From positions 63,397,800-63,461,799 of the forward strand of contig NC_083341.1 of NCBI RefSeq assembly GCF_019175385.1: a stretch of 64,000 bases of DNA, in the 5' to 3' direction. Below are positions 1-9,768 of this stretch, one piece after another. This stretch comes from Lycium barbarum. Taxonomy: Eukaryota > Streptophyta > Magnoliopsida > Solanales > Solanaceae. A model generated the notes under the pieces. That model did no database searches. It worked only from the letters and a program-made list of their open reading frames with translations, and was not told the DNA's origin. A program made the position numbers and the translations under genes. How positions within the stretch are numbered: the first letter of the stretch is position 1; each line of letters starts with the position of its first letter.

Positions 1-2
1 GG

Positions 3-2408
3 GACGGCGCTCCTCCAGCAGTTTGGGGCGATTTTTCTCAGGCATTTCTTGGACATTTTCTGCCCCCAGAGTTGCGACGAGCCAGATCTGATAGATTCTT
101 ATTATTGAGGCAGAAGGGCCGCAGTATCCGGGACTATAGTTTGGAGTTTGATTCCTTGGCCCGATATGCACCTACTGTGGTGGCTACTATGGCGGACCGG
201 ATGCACAGATATATTATGGGGCTGGATCGGTATTTTGTTGATAGCTGCTTAGTATTGGCTGCTCAGCCCGGTATGGACATTGCCCGTATCCAGGCCCATG
301 CCCAGGGCATGGAGGATCGGGGCAGAGGAGGACACCAGCCTGACAGGGGCCAGGATCGGAGACAGCCCAAGAGGGCCAGGTCATCTGGAGATTTTCGGGG
401 CAGACAGCCCCAACAGCCGCAGCAGCCTAGCAGATTTTCATCTCAGCCGGCGCAGAGCGCGCCTCCCCAGCCTACAGGTCGCAGATTCGATAGCCCAGGG
501 TATTCAGGAGCAGGCCAGAGCTCCAGGGCTTCAGGTTCGCGGACAGATAGGGGTTCTGGTCAGATGAGGCCACCCAGGGTTCAGTGTTCTTTTTGCGGCA
601 GATACCATACGGGAGAGTGCTACAGAGCCACCGGTGCATGCTTTTCTTGTGGCCGTCAGGGCCATTCTGTGAGAGATTGCCCGTATAAGGGTAGTTCGGG
701 TGGTGCAGCGCAGCCTACCGGATCAGCCGCTGGGTCTTCATCTTCGTCAGTGGCTATGCGCCCTACGGGGCAGGGTATTTCGGCACCAGCGGGTCGTGGC
801 AGAGGCCGTGGTGGAGCTTCTGGTATTAGCGGTCCTTCGAACCGCATTTATGCTTTGGCCAGTCGCCAGGATCAGGAGGCATCTCCTAATGTCGTTACAG
901 GTACTTTATTGGTCTTCTCTCGGTCTGTGTATGCATTAATTGATCCAGGTTCGACTTTATCATATATTTCACCCCTTGTTGCCGGTAAAATTGGTATTAT
1001 GTCTGAACCTATAGAGCCATTTGAGGTAGCCACGCCGATAGGGGATTTTGTTGTAGCGAAACAGGTTTATAAAGACTGTTCTGTGATCGTTTGTGACCGT
1101 GACACTAAGGCAGATCTGGTAGAGTTAGATATGACTGAATTTGATGTTATTATGGGTATGGATTGGCTAGATTCCTGTTACGCTAATGTTGACTGCCAGA
1201 ATAAGGTAGTTCGCTTCCAGTTTCCCGGGGAGCCAGTTATCAATTGGGCTGGTAATACAGCATCGCCGAAAGGTAAGTTTATTTCATACCTTAAGGCAAA
1301 GAAAATGATCAGAAAGGGTTATATCTATCATCTGGTTCGGGTGCAAGACTTGGACGCCGAGACGCCGACACTTCAGTCAGTCCCCGTGGTTAGTGAGTTT
1401 CCAGATGTTTTCCCCGACGAGCTTCCAGGTCTTCCTCCAGAGCGGGAGATAGACTTCTCTATTGACTTACTCCCAGACACTCAGCCTATCTCTATTCCTC
1501 CGTATAGAATGGCGCCTGCAGAGTTAAAGGAGTTGAAGGAGCAGCTGAAAGATTTGTTGGGTAAGGGCTTCATCAAACCCAGTACTTCGCCTTGGGGAGC
1601 CCCGGTATTATTTGTGCGTAAGAAAGACGGGTCGCTGCGTATGTGTATTGATTATCGGCAGCTGAATAAGGTAACGATAAAGAATAAATACCCCCTCCCC
1701 AGGATTGATGATTTGTTTGATCAGTTACAGGGCGCTAAGTGTTTTTCGAAGATAGATCTTCGATCCGGTTACCACCAGGTGCGAGTACGAGAGGCCGATA
1801 TCCCTAAGACAGCTTTCCGGACCCGATATGGGCATTACGAGTTCAGGGTTATGTCTTTTGGGCTAACAAATGCTCCCGCAGTATTCATGGATTTGATGAA
1901 CCGGGTATTCAGGCCATTCTTGGATATGTTTGTAATTGTATTCATTGATGATATCCTGGTTTATTCTCGGTCTGAGGCGGAGCACGCAGATCATCTGAGA
2001 TCGGTATTAGGGGTACTCCGGCATCAGAAGTTATATGCGAAATTTTCTAAGTGCGAATTCTGGCTGTCTTCAGTGGCCTTCTTGGGGCATATTATTGCAG
2101 CTGATGGTGTCCGGGTGGACACACAGAAGATTGAGGCCGTGAAGAATTGGCCCAGACCTACGACGCCCACAGAGGTACGCAGTTTCCTGGGGTTAGCAGG
2201 TTATTACAGGAGGTTTGTGGAGAAGTTTGCTTCGATTTCAGCGCCTTTGACAAGGCTGACTCAGAAGGGAGCTAAGTTCCAGTGGTCTGACGCTTGTGAA
2301 CGGAGCTTCCAGTTGCTGAAGGAGAAGCTGACTACAGCCCCAGTTCTGACTCTTCCAGAGGGACCGGATGGGTATGTTATTTATTGTGACGCTTCTGGCA
2401 TGGGGTGA
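3..2408 (+). CDS. Gag-Pol polyprotein, gag to RNase H start (copy 1), ends at in-frame TGA
   Basis: The open frame enters from the window edge in mid-gag. In order it carries the end of the retrotransposon gag domain; an Arg/Gln/Gly-rich linker; an atypical knuckle CX2CX3HX3C beginning at 585; a canonical CX2CX4HX4C knuckle at 639-680; an aspartic protease with a D-P-G-S active-site motif near 942; and reverse transcriptase with F-I-D-D at 1941-1952. The frame then enters RNase H (C-D-A-S motif) and is closed by TGA at 2406-2408. The frame resumes unchanged after the stop, so this is a single nonsense codon, not a frameshift. Particles, cDNA synthesis and integration would be the normal roles. 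As it stands only Gag, protease and RT could be made unless the stop is read through. Confidence 0.9.
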   Translation, partial: DGAPPAVWGDFSQAFLGHFLPPELRRARSDRFLLLRQKGRSIRDYSLEFDSLARYAPTVVATMADRMHRYIMGLDRYFVDSCLVLAAQPGMDIARIQAHAQGMEDRGRGGHQPDRGQDRRQPKRARSSGDFRGRQPQQPQQPSRFSSQPAQSAPPQPTGRRFDSPGYSGAGQSSRASGSRTDRGSGQMRPPRVQCSFCGRYHTGECYRATGACFSCGRQGHSVRDCPYKGSSGGAAQPTGSAAGSSSSSVAMRPTGQGISAPAGRGRGRGGASGISGPSNRIYALASRQDQEASPNVVTGTLLVFSRSVYALIDPGSTLSYISPLVAGKIGIMSEPIEPFEVATPIGDFVVAKQVYKDCSVIVCDRDTKADLVELDMTEFDVIMGMDWLDSCYANVDCQNKVVRFQFPGEPVINWAGNTASPKGKFISYLKAKKMIRKGYIYHLVRVQDLDAETPTLQSVPVVSEFPDVFPDELPGLPPEREIDFSIDLLPDTQPISIPPYRMAPAELKELKEQLKDLLGKGFIKPSTSPWGAPVLFVRKKDGSLRMCIDYRQLNKVTIKNKYPLPRIDDLFDQLQGAKCFSKIDLRSGYHQVRVREADIPKTAFRTRYGHYEFRVMSFGLTNAPAVFMDLMNRVFRPFLDMFVIVFIDDILVYSRSEAEHADHLRSVLGVLRHQKLYAKFSKCEFWLSSVAFLGHIIAADGVRVDTQKIEAVKNWPRPTTPTEVRSFLGLAGYYRRFVEKFASISAPLTRLTQKGAKFQWSDACERSFQLLKEKLTTAPVLTLPEGPDGYVIYCDASGMG

Positions 2409-2417
2409 GGCTGTGTA

Positions 2418-4358
2418 TTGATGCAGCACGGCAGAGTTATAGCGTATGCTTCCCGGCAGCTCAAAAAGCATGAGAAGAATTATCCTACCCACGATCTGGA
2501 GCTCGCAGCGGTGATTCATGCTCTGAAGATATGGAGACACTATTTATATGGCGTTCATGTGGATATCTATACTGATCATAAGAGTCTCCAGTATATTTTC
2601 AGACAGAGAGAGCTTAATTTGCGGCAGCGGAGGTGGCTGGAGCTTCTGAAAGATTATGATGTAGATATTCTGTATCATCCGGGCAAGGCTAATGTTGTTG
2701 CAGACGCGCTCAGTCGGAAGTCTATGGGCAGTTTAGCCGATTTACAGCCAGACAGGAGAGAGATAGCCCGTGATGTTCAGCAGTTGGCTAGTCTCGGGGT
2801 TCGTCTGGCCGATTCTGGAGATACCCAGATTTCTGTTCGAGGGGTTTCTGAGTCATCTATCAGGGACGATATTAAGCGGCATCAGTTTGAGGATCCTGTC
2901 TTAGCTCGGTACAGGGACACAGCCTATGATAAGGAGAGGACTCCGTTCGAGTTTTCACCGGACGGCACTATGTTATACAAAGGCAGGTTGTGTGTACCGG
3001 ATATTGCAGGCCTTCGGCAGCAGGTTATGAGCGAGGCACATTATGCTCGCTACTCGGTCCATCCTGGGTCTACGAAGATGTACCATGATCTCCGATGCTT
3101 ATACTGGTGGGACGGTATGAAACGGGATGTTGCAGAGTTCGTCGCCCAGTGCCCTAATTGTCAGCAGGTCAAGATTGAGCATCAGAAGCCGGGTGGACTG
3201 TTGCAGGAGATGGAAATCCCGACTTGGAAGTGGGAGGTTATTAATATGGACTTCATTACAGGATTGCCTCGCACTCCACGGAAGTATGATTCCATCTGGG
3301 TCGTCGTTGATAGGCTGACGAAATCAGCCCATTTTCTTCCCGTCAGGACTACCTATTCCGCCGAGGATTATGCCAGGCTCTATATTAAGGAGATTGTGAA
3401 GCTTCACGGAGTTCCTATATCTATTATTTCTGACAGAGGCGCCCAGTTTACGGCGCATTTCTGGAGATCTTTTCAGGAGGGACTAGGGACTCAGGTGAGT
3501 CTGAGCACCGCATTTCATCCTCAGAGCGACGGGCAGGCCGAGCGCACTATACAGACGCTGGGGGATATGTTGCGGGCCTGCATTATCGATTTCAGAGGCA
3601 GCTGGGATGATCACTTGCCGTTGATTGAGTTTGCATATAATAACAGTTACCATTCCAGCATCCAGATGGCTCCGTACGAGGCTTTATATGGCAGGAAATG
3701 CAGATCGCCGATCGGCTGGTTCGATATTGGCGAGACAGAGTTGATTGGCCCAGATATGGTCCAGCAGGCAGTGGACAAGGTGAAGCTTATTCGAGAGCGA
3801 CTGTTAACAGCCCAGAGTCGACAGAAGTCATACGCGGATAAACGGCGTCGACCGTTGGAGTTTCAAGTAGGCGATTGGGTATTCCTGAAGGTATCGCCTA
3901 TGAAAGGCGTAATGCGGTTCGGCAGAAAGGGTAAGCTTAGTCCGCGTTATATTGGGCCTTATCAGATTGTTCGGAAAGTTGGAAATGTCGCCTATGAGTT
4001 AGATCTGCCATCTGATTTGGAAGCGGTACATCCGGTGTTTCACGTCTCTATGCTTCGTAAGTGCATCGGTGACCCTTCCAGAATATTCCCTGCAGATGAT
4101 ATTCAGGTGACGGAGCAGTTATCATACGAGGAGCAGCCCGTGTCTATTTTGGATCGTCAGGTAAGGAGGCTCCGGAATAAAGATGTAGCCTCCGTTAAGG
4201 TACTGTGGCGGAACGATAATAGGGAGGAAATGACGTGGGAGGCCGAAGAGGAGATGAAGAAGAAATATCCTCATCTGTTCCCTATGCCCACAGGTAACCT
4301 TAAATTCCTGCTTAAATTTATTTCAATGTCAATCGTATATCCTATGTGTTGTCTATAA
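2418..4358 (+). CDS. Pol C-terminal part: RNase H, integrase, chromodomain-like tail (copy 1)
   Basis: This continues the preceding frame after the TGA; the ATG at 2418 is only the first methionine after the stop and need not be a real start. It contains the rest of RNase H (Y-T-D-H-K-S-L motif), the integrase HHCC zinc-binding region ending in C-P-N-C at 3150-3161, and the catalytic D,D35,E triad with Asp at 3249, Asp at 3432 and Glu at 3540. The tail at about 4125-4290 has the I-L-D-R-Q-V-R-R-L pattern and conserved Trp residues of the chromodomain-like end of Tekay/Del elements. In known chromoviruses that domain steers integration toward heterochromatin. All visible catalytic residues are intact. 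The frame ends with TAA at 4356-4358. Confidence 0.9.
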   Translation: MMQHGRVIAYASRQLKKHEKNYPTHDLELAAVIHALKIWRHYLYGVHVDIYTDHKSLQYIFRQRELNLRQRRWLELLKDYDVDILYHPGKANVVADALSRKSMGSLADLQPDRREIARDVQQLASLGVRLADSGDTQISVRGVSESSIRDDIKRHQFEDPVLARYRDTAYDKERTPFEFSPDGTMLYKGRLCVPDIAGLRQQVMSEAHYARYSVHPGSTKMYHDLRCLYWWDGMKRDVAEFVAQCPNCQQVKIEHQKPGGLLQEMEIPTWKWEVINMDFITGLPRTPRKYDSIWVVVDRLTKSAHFLPVRTTYSAEDYARLYIKEIVKLHGVPISIISDRGAQFTAHFWRSFQEGLGTQVSLSTAFHPQSDGQAERTIQTLGDMLRACIIDFRGSWDDHLPLIEFAYNNSYHSSIQMAPYEALYGRKCRSPIGWFDIGETELIGPDMVQQAVDKVKLIRERLLTAQSRQKSYADKRRRPLEFQVGDWVFLKVSPMKGVMRFGRKGKLSPRYIGPYQIVRKVGNVAYELDLPSDLEAVHPVFHVSMLRKCIGDPSRIFPADDIQVTEQLSYEEQPVSILDRQVRRLRNKDVASVKVLWRNDNREEMTWEAEEEMKKKYPHLFPMPTGNLKFLLKFISMSIVYPMCCL

Positions 4359-4404
4359 TCAGAACCTCCCCCAAGGTATTTTCCAACCTTATGAGGTTAA
4401 TTTA

Positions 4405-4420
4405 CATTCGAGGACGAATG
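4405..4420 (+). promoter_or_regulatory. Short hairpin just upstream of the polypurine tract (copy 1)
   Basis: CATTCG, loop AGGA, CGAATG: a 6-bp perfect stem with a 4-base loop, ending 4 bases before the polypurine tract. The identical element occurs before the PPT of copy 2 and of the second gypsy family in the palindrome. Its function is unknown. Confidence 0.7.
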
Positions 4421-4424
4421 TTCT

Positions 4425-4438
4425 AAAGGAGGGGAGGA
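4425..4438 (+). promoter_or_regulatory. Polypurine tract (plus-strand primer), copy 1
   Basis: A 14-base all-purine run (AAAGGAGGGGAGGA) directly abuts the LTR start TGTTATATC. This is the position and composition expected for the plus-strand primer of an LTR retrotransposon. Confidence 0.9.
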
Positions 4439-4780
4439 TGTTATATCCCGTGTTTTCACACGTTTGGAGAAACTTGAATTATATGGGATTCTTGAGATAT
4501 AAGATTAATTTTATATCTTGTTGAACATAGGAGTTATGCATGAAAGAATAGAGTCATGAAAGTGTGGGACAAGGCTAAGGGTAATTTTGGAATTTTGGAA
4601 ATTTGTTTCGGGAATTACAAAATACGATTCACAAGTTGTTGGGCTTGTAAAATAAGAAACAATTGAGGCCCAAAATATTAGGGGGTGGCCGGCCATGATG
4701 GCCTTGGCCCAAGCCCAAAATTTGTATTTAATTTCCATAAGATTAATTAACATAATGGCCTTGATCCAAGCCCATTTTTA

Positions 4781-4810
4781 CTTGGTCATGTGCTTGGTCA
4801 TGTGACCAAG
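4781..4810 (+). repeat. Tandem 12-mer plus hairpin in LTR U3
   Basis: CTTGGTCATGTG is repeated twice head to tail (4781-4792, 4793-4804). With the following ACCAAG it makes an 8-bp inverted repeat CTTGGTCA/TGACCAAG with a 2-base spacer (4793-4810). It lies immediately upstream of a TATA-like stretch, so a U3 enhancer role is possible but unproven. It is repeated in the copy-2 LTRs. Confidence 0.6.
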
Positions 4811-5889
4811 TCTTGATATTATATGTATAAGAAGATTCAAGACATTAGAAGGCAAGACCAAACAAAGCAAAAATAAGAAAGAAAAGGGAGAGGGTTTCGG
4901 GTTTGAGGGGCAAAATTGACCCTCCAAAATCTTGCTTCAAAAATTCATTTCTTGTTAAATTCCTACTAATTCAAGGTTCCTTTGCATCTTGGTATAGTTG
5001 GATTGGAGTGGGGAGCACTAGAATCTCCAAGGTGATCATATATTCAAGTGAAGGAGACTTGAGGAAAAGGTAAGAATTTCTACCTTTTTATTGTGTTGTT
5101 GAGTTTTGTTTGTGTTGTAGTATGTAGAAATGTGTTGATTGGATGGAAAAATGGAAGTTTGCAATGTGGGTTTGGAATTGGAGGTGTAGCCGTGTGTATA
5201 TATATGTTGTATAGCCAAAAATGTGTTGAAACTATGTTGTATTCTAGTTGTGAATGTGATGGAATTCATGTTGAGAATGAAAGTGGAATAAATTTGATTG
5301 AATTGCTAAAATAGCACTTGGCCGTGTGGTGTATTTGGCTTGAGAATAAAATGGATTAAGTTTGTTTAGTGTATTGGAGTGTTATTGTAATGCTTGATAT
5401 GTGAATGAAGTTAGAATGATATAAGTTTGTATTGAATTGGAATATAGAAACTTATGTCGTTTTAGTATAATTTTCCGACATTAAGGAAATGAAGTTGTTT
5501 GATTGCTAATAGTGATGATCATTGATGAATTTGGAAGTTGGAAACTTGTTATGAAGTTATATGCCAAAGATTTGATGTTTTGCATAAATTAAGACTTTGG
5601 CGGAAAATTGTATATTATGTATATCAAGTGTATATCTTAAGGAAAATGATATGAAATGCCTCTAAATCTATGTTGTGATGATCTTGAGTAATTATGGATG
5701 TGAAAGTAATGATGTTAGTTTGAAAGTTTGGATTAGAAGGGAAGTTATGGCAAGTTGTGGAAACAATGACTAGTTGAAGGATAATTGTGTTGTTAATGCT
5801 TTTTGTTGATGTTAATGTTGTTGTTTGGGTTGTTGTTGATGAATTATAGCCGAGTTGAATTCTCGGGGTGCTATATGTATAGGAGAGGT

Positions 5890-5909
5890 GCTACCGAAAT
5901 TTCGGTAGC
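5890..5909. repeat. Perfect 20-bp palindrome in the LTR
   Basis: GCTACCGAAATTTCGGTAGC reads the same on both strands. It is intact at 25182-25201 in the copy-2 5' LTR and has one arm altered (A to G) at 33439-33458 in the copy-2 3' LTR. Confidence 0.7.
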
Positions 5910-7037
5910 CAATTATGCATCAAATTGGAACTTTGGTATTATTAGCTTACAATTGGTAAACTTGACCAATTGCAGTTTTTCGACGAAACGGGAAGTGAGA
6001 TTGGAAAGGCTTAAGGAGCGTGAAAGGTAGGTAAAGCAAACCCAATTCTTCCCTTGGCATGCCCCTAGTATGTTAGGGTCGGATCCGGGCCTCGAAGGAC
6101 CTCTTGGCCCTCGGAATCCGCAAGACAAAATTTCAGTTTTTCCTTCAATAGAATTGAACTACTTTGATACGCTTTTTCTGAAATTATGCGATTTTGCTCC
6201 AAATTACTCAGAAAGTCATAGAATGTCTGTAGAACCTTTTTAGGTGACTCGATATGCTTAGAGGGCACAATTTGAGCCCGCCGCCTTATTTGTTCCGAGG
6301 CGGGCCCGCTATTTACGGTTTTGCCCCTAATATGCTAAAGATTCCTTTTTAAGCGATTTTTGAAAGAAATGTTTTAATTACCCTACTAATCGCTTAACGA
6401 ATATTATTCTAAATATTCTATTAAATCTTATAAATTATTTTGACACTCGGAATGACTTCAGTAAAGTTATATTTTTGTAAATTATTATGATATCCGAATT
6501 GTATTAATTCTGATTCCGTCCGACTCCATTTGATTTGTTTGTCTTCGCTACGCCTCATCGAGTCTTTGAAAATACTTATGATATTTTTAAATTGCATTAG
6601 TCTCTCACTACTCCATTCGTGGATGTCCCAATGTTTCCCACACTGAGCCCGGGCCAGGATATGTTGTCAAGCGTAATTCTCTGCATTGTTCGCCGCGTCC
6701 TGTTGTGAGGGGGCAGGTATACGCGTACATGGGTCTGTGGAGTATGATGTGCCATGTCCGCCTATTTTGATCTGATCTGTATGGCCATTTTGATATGACA
6801 TTATATGATACGGGGCCACGCCCCTTTTTCTGATTCCTCTGTATAGTGGCACCAGCGTCGGGAGGGTGGCCACATTCTGTCTGCCGAGTCCCGTGTCAGG
6901 GACCGGATATGATATGATATGACATATGTTTTTGTACGCATTCTGTCTGTTTTGGAAATATGCATTTGACACTCTGGATTCTGTACTCATTTTCTGTAAC
7001 CAATATGATTTGACTTATGTGATTCCGCTTTACATAT

Positions 7038-7247
7038 TCAGTACATATTTCGTACTGACCCCCTTTCTTCGGGGGCTGCGTTTTCATGCCGCGCAGGTAC
7101 TGACGACAGGTTCGCTGATCCACACGTTTAGGATCCTATTTCTGCTATTTGGGGCGCTCTCTTCTACAGAGCCCATCTTTTGGTACAGTCTGTCACTGCT
7201 ATCTGGATATGTACTTTGTTCAGGGTATGACGGGGCCCTGTCCCGTC
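7038..7247 (+). promoter_or_regulatory. Chain of conserved stem-loops near LTR 3' end (copy 1)
   Basis: Successive stems: TCAGTAC/GTACTGA (7038-7058, 7-base loop); CCCCC/GGGGG (7059-7075, 7-base loop); CTGCG/CGCAG (7076-7096, 11-base loop); GCTCT/AGAGC (7156-7172, 7-base loop); GACGGG/CCCGTC (7229-7247, 7-base loop). The homologous stretch of the second gypsy family (42432-42630) keeps the same stems with compensatory changes (CCCCC/GGGGG becomes CGTCC/GGACG; GCTCT/AGAGC becomes GCTCC/GGAGC). Conservation as RNA structure, perhaps for polyadenylation, packaging or strand transfer, is inference. Confidence 0.6.
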
Positions 7248-7500
7248 TTATGATTATGATATGTTCTGTAGAGGTCTGTGGATACATCTGTGTGGGTTCT
7301 GTACATATGTTTGGGATATTCTGTTCTGTGATGGCCTTATCGGCCTATGTGTGCCAAGTCTGCTTTTCTGCTAAGTTCTGTAGCGACCACTAATATTATT
7401 ATTATATTATTATTCTGTTAATATGCTAATTTGGGGTATCGGGTACGTATAGGTGCCCAGCTCGGGCACTGGTCGCGGCCCACGGGGTTGGGTCGTGACA

Positions 7501-7505
7501 GTTCC
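7501..7505. other. Target-site duplication, right side (GTTCC)
   Basis: GTTCC directly follows the LTR end of copy 1. The same 5 bases directly precede the 5' LTR of copy 2 at 23726-23730. Five bases is the usual duplication size for Ty3/gypsy elements. See the finding on the matching flanks. Confidence 0.7.
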
Positions 7506-9768
7506 TAACCAATTTGATGGTATTCTGAGTCAGGATGTATGATCAACAAAGCGTATACTTCCCAAATCGAGCGATCGTTGGAGAAATTTAATTAGAACTA
7601 TCTGATTTGCCCATATTTAGGTGTAAACAAAGAAAACCAATGATATTTATTGTTTACTAAATGTTTCTAACCAATTTGATGGTATTCTGAGTCAGGATGT
7701 ATGATCAACAAAGCGTATACTTCCCAAATCGAGCGATCGTTGGAGAAATTTCATGAGAACTATCTGATTTGCCCATATTTAGGTGTAAATAAAGAAAACC
7801 AATGATATTTATTGTTTACTAAATGTTTCTAACCAATTTGATGGTATTCTGAGTCAGGATGTATGATCAACAAAGCCTAAACTTCCCAAATCGAGCGATC
7901 GTTGGTGTAATTTGATGAGATCTACTTGATTCGCCCATATTTAGGTGTAAACAAAGAAAACCAATGATATTTATTGTTTACTAAATGTTCCTAACCAATT
8001 TGATGGTATTCTGAGTCAGAATGTATGACCAACAAAGCGTATACTTCCCAAATCGAGCGATCGTTGGAGAAATTTGATGAGAACTATCTGATTTGCCCAT
8101 ATTTAGGTGTAAACAAAGAAAACTAATGATATTTATTGTTTACTAAATGTTTCTAACCAATATGATGGTATTCTGAGACAGGATGTATGATCAACAAAGC
8201 TTATACTTCCCAAACCGAGCGATCGTTGGAGAAATTTGATGAGAACTACTTGATTAGCCCATATTTAGGTGTAAACAAAGCAAACCAATGATATTTATTG
8301 TTTACTAAATGTTTCTAACCAATTTGATGGTATTCTGAGTCAGGATGTATGATCAACAAAGCCTAAACTTCCCAAATCGAGCGATCGTTGGTGTAATTTG
8401 ATGAGAACTACTTGATTCGCCCATATTTAGGTGTAAACAAAGAAAACCAATGATATTTATTTTTTACTAAATGTTTCTAACCAATTTGATGGTATTCTGA
8501 GTCAGGATGTATGATCAACAAAGCCTAAACTTCCCAAATCGAGCGATCGTTGGTGTAATTAGATGAGAACTACTTTATTCGCCCATATTTAGGTGTAAAC
8601 AAAGAAAACCAATGATATTTATTGTTTACTAAATGTTTCTAACCGATTTGATGGTATTCTGAGTCAGGATGTATGATCAACAAAGCGTATACTTCCCAAA
8701 CCGAGCGATCGTTGGAGAAATTTGATGAGAACTACTTGATTAGCCCATATTTAGGTGTAAACAAAGAAAACCAATGATATTTATTGTTTACTAAATGTTT
8801 CTAACCAATTTGATGGTATTCTGAGTCAGGATGTATGATCAACGAAGCCTAAACTTCCCAAATCGAGCGATCGTTGGTGTAATTTGATGAGAATTACTTT
8901 ATTCGCCCATATTTAGGTGTAAACAAAGAAAACCAATGATATTTATTGTTTACTAAATGTTTCTAACCAATATGATGGTATTCTGAGTCAGGATGTATGA
9001 TCAACGAAGCCTAAACTTCCCAAATCGAGCGATCGTTGGTGTAATTTGATGAGAACTACTTTATTCGCCCATATTTAGGTGTAAACAAAGAAAACCAATG
9101 ATATTTATTGTTTACTAAATGTTTCTAACCAATTTGATGGTATTCTGAGTCAGGATGTATGACCAACAAAGCGTATACTTCCCAAATCGAGCGATCGTTG
9201 GAGAAATTTGATGAGAACTATCTGATTTGCCCATATTTAGGTGTAAACAAAGAAAACTAATGATATTTATTGTTTACTAAATGTTTCTAACCAATATGAT
9301 GGTATTCTGAGTCTGGATGTATGATCAACGAAGTGTATACTACCCAAATCGAGCGATCGTTGGTGTAATTTGATGAGAACTACTTTATTCGCCCATATTT
9401 AGGTGTAAACAAAGAACACCAATGATATTTATTGTTTACTAAATGTTTCTAACCTATTTGATGGTATTCTGAGTCAGGATGTATGATCAACAAAGCCTAA
9501 ACTTCCCAAATCGAGCGATCGTTGGTGTAATTTGATGAGAACTACTTGATTCTCCCATAATTAGGTGTAAACAAAGAAAACCAATGATATTTATTGTTTA
9601 CTATATGCTCCTAACCAATTTGATGGTATTCTGAGTCAGGATGTATGATCAACGAAGTGTATACTACCCAAATCGAGCGATCGTTGGTGTAATTTGATGA
9701 GAACTACTTTATTCGCCCATATTTAGGTGTAAACAAAGAAAACCAATGATATTTATTGTTTACTAAAT
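7501..9768. repeat. 14-monomer higher-order repeat unit of the satellite
   Basis: Diagnostic variants of monomers 1, 2, 3, 5 and 6 (ATTAGAAC; AAATAAAG; the altered ATCTACTTG; AATATGATGG with CCGAGCG; a TTTTTTACT junction) recur 2268 bp (14 x 162) later, at about 9769-10740. Monomers 13 and 14 (9445-9768) recur as the last two monomers before 23731. Farther right the order becomes irregular, so the unit is clear only at the left end. Confidence 0.65.

Larger units (their letters stand above)
1..7500 (+). mobile_element. Ty3/gypsy chromovirus copy 1 (Tekay/Del-like), 5' end outside window
   Basis: This is the 3' portion of an LTR retrotransposon: gag-pol from the middle of gag, a polypurine tract at 4425-4438 and a complete 3' LTR at 4439-7500. 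The domain order protease, reverse transcriptase, RNase H, integrase marks Ty3/gypsy. The chromodomain-like C-terminus and the 3-kb LTR suggest the Tekay/Del chromovirus lineage (inference from family knowledge). Sequence 1-4438 corresponds to 27552-31989 of copy 2 at an offset of 27551. I saw no internal differences except two single-base indels close to the right end of copy 2. The 5' LTR and primer site lie upstream of the window. Confidence 0.93.
4439..7500 (+). repeat. 3' LTR of gypsy copy 1 (3062 bp)
   Basis: It begins TG after the polypurine tract and ends CA before the satellite. It matches 23731-26792 (5' LTR of copy 2); the only difference I found is G6030 versus T25322. The U3 part is AT-rich. 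It includes a tandem 12-mer CTTGGTCATGTG at 4781-4804 forming a hairpin at 4793-4810, and a candidate TATA-like stretch near 4819-4830 (weak). A perfect 20-bp palindrome sits at 5890-5909. The last 500 bp contain a chain of stem-loops (7038-7247) and a GTGCCC/GGGCAC hairpin at 7453-7469. Small open frames inside it look like chance; no gene is supported here. Confidence 0.95.

Noticed and set aside
5093..6268. Several short open frames in the LTR U3
   Set aside because: Low-complexity AT-rich LTR sequence, no recognisable domain, and overlapping frames on both strands.
7059..7075. Bacterial-style terminator (C-run/G-run hairpin)
   Set aside because: The context is a eukaryotic LTR; no U-tract follows the stem, and it belongs to the conserved LTR stem-loop chain.
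6926..7393. 155-residue hydrophobic open frame in the LTR
   Set aside because: It lies wholly inside the LTR over the stem-loop chain, has no domain, and recurs only because the LTR recurs at 26218 and 34474.
7540..7580. CENP-B box in the satellite (TCGTTGGA core)
   Set aside because: Only the middle CGTTGGA of the box matches; the essential CGGG half and one 5' T are missing, and type B monomers lose the A as well.
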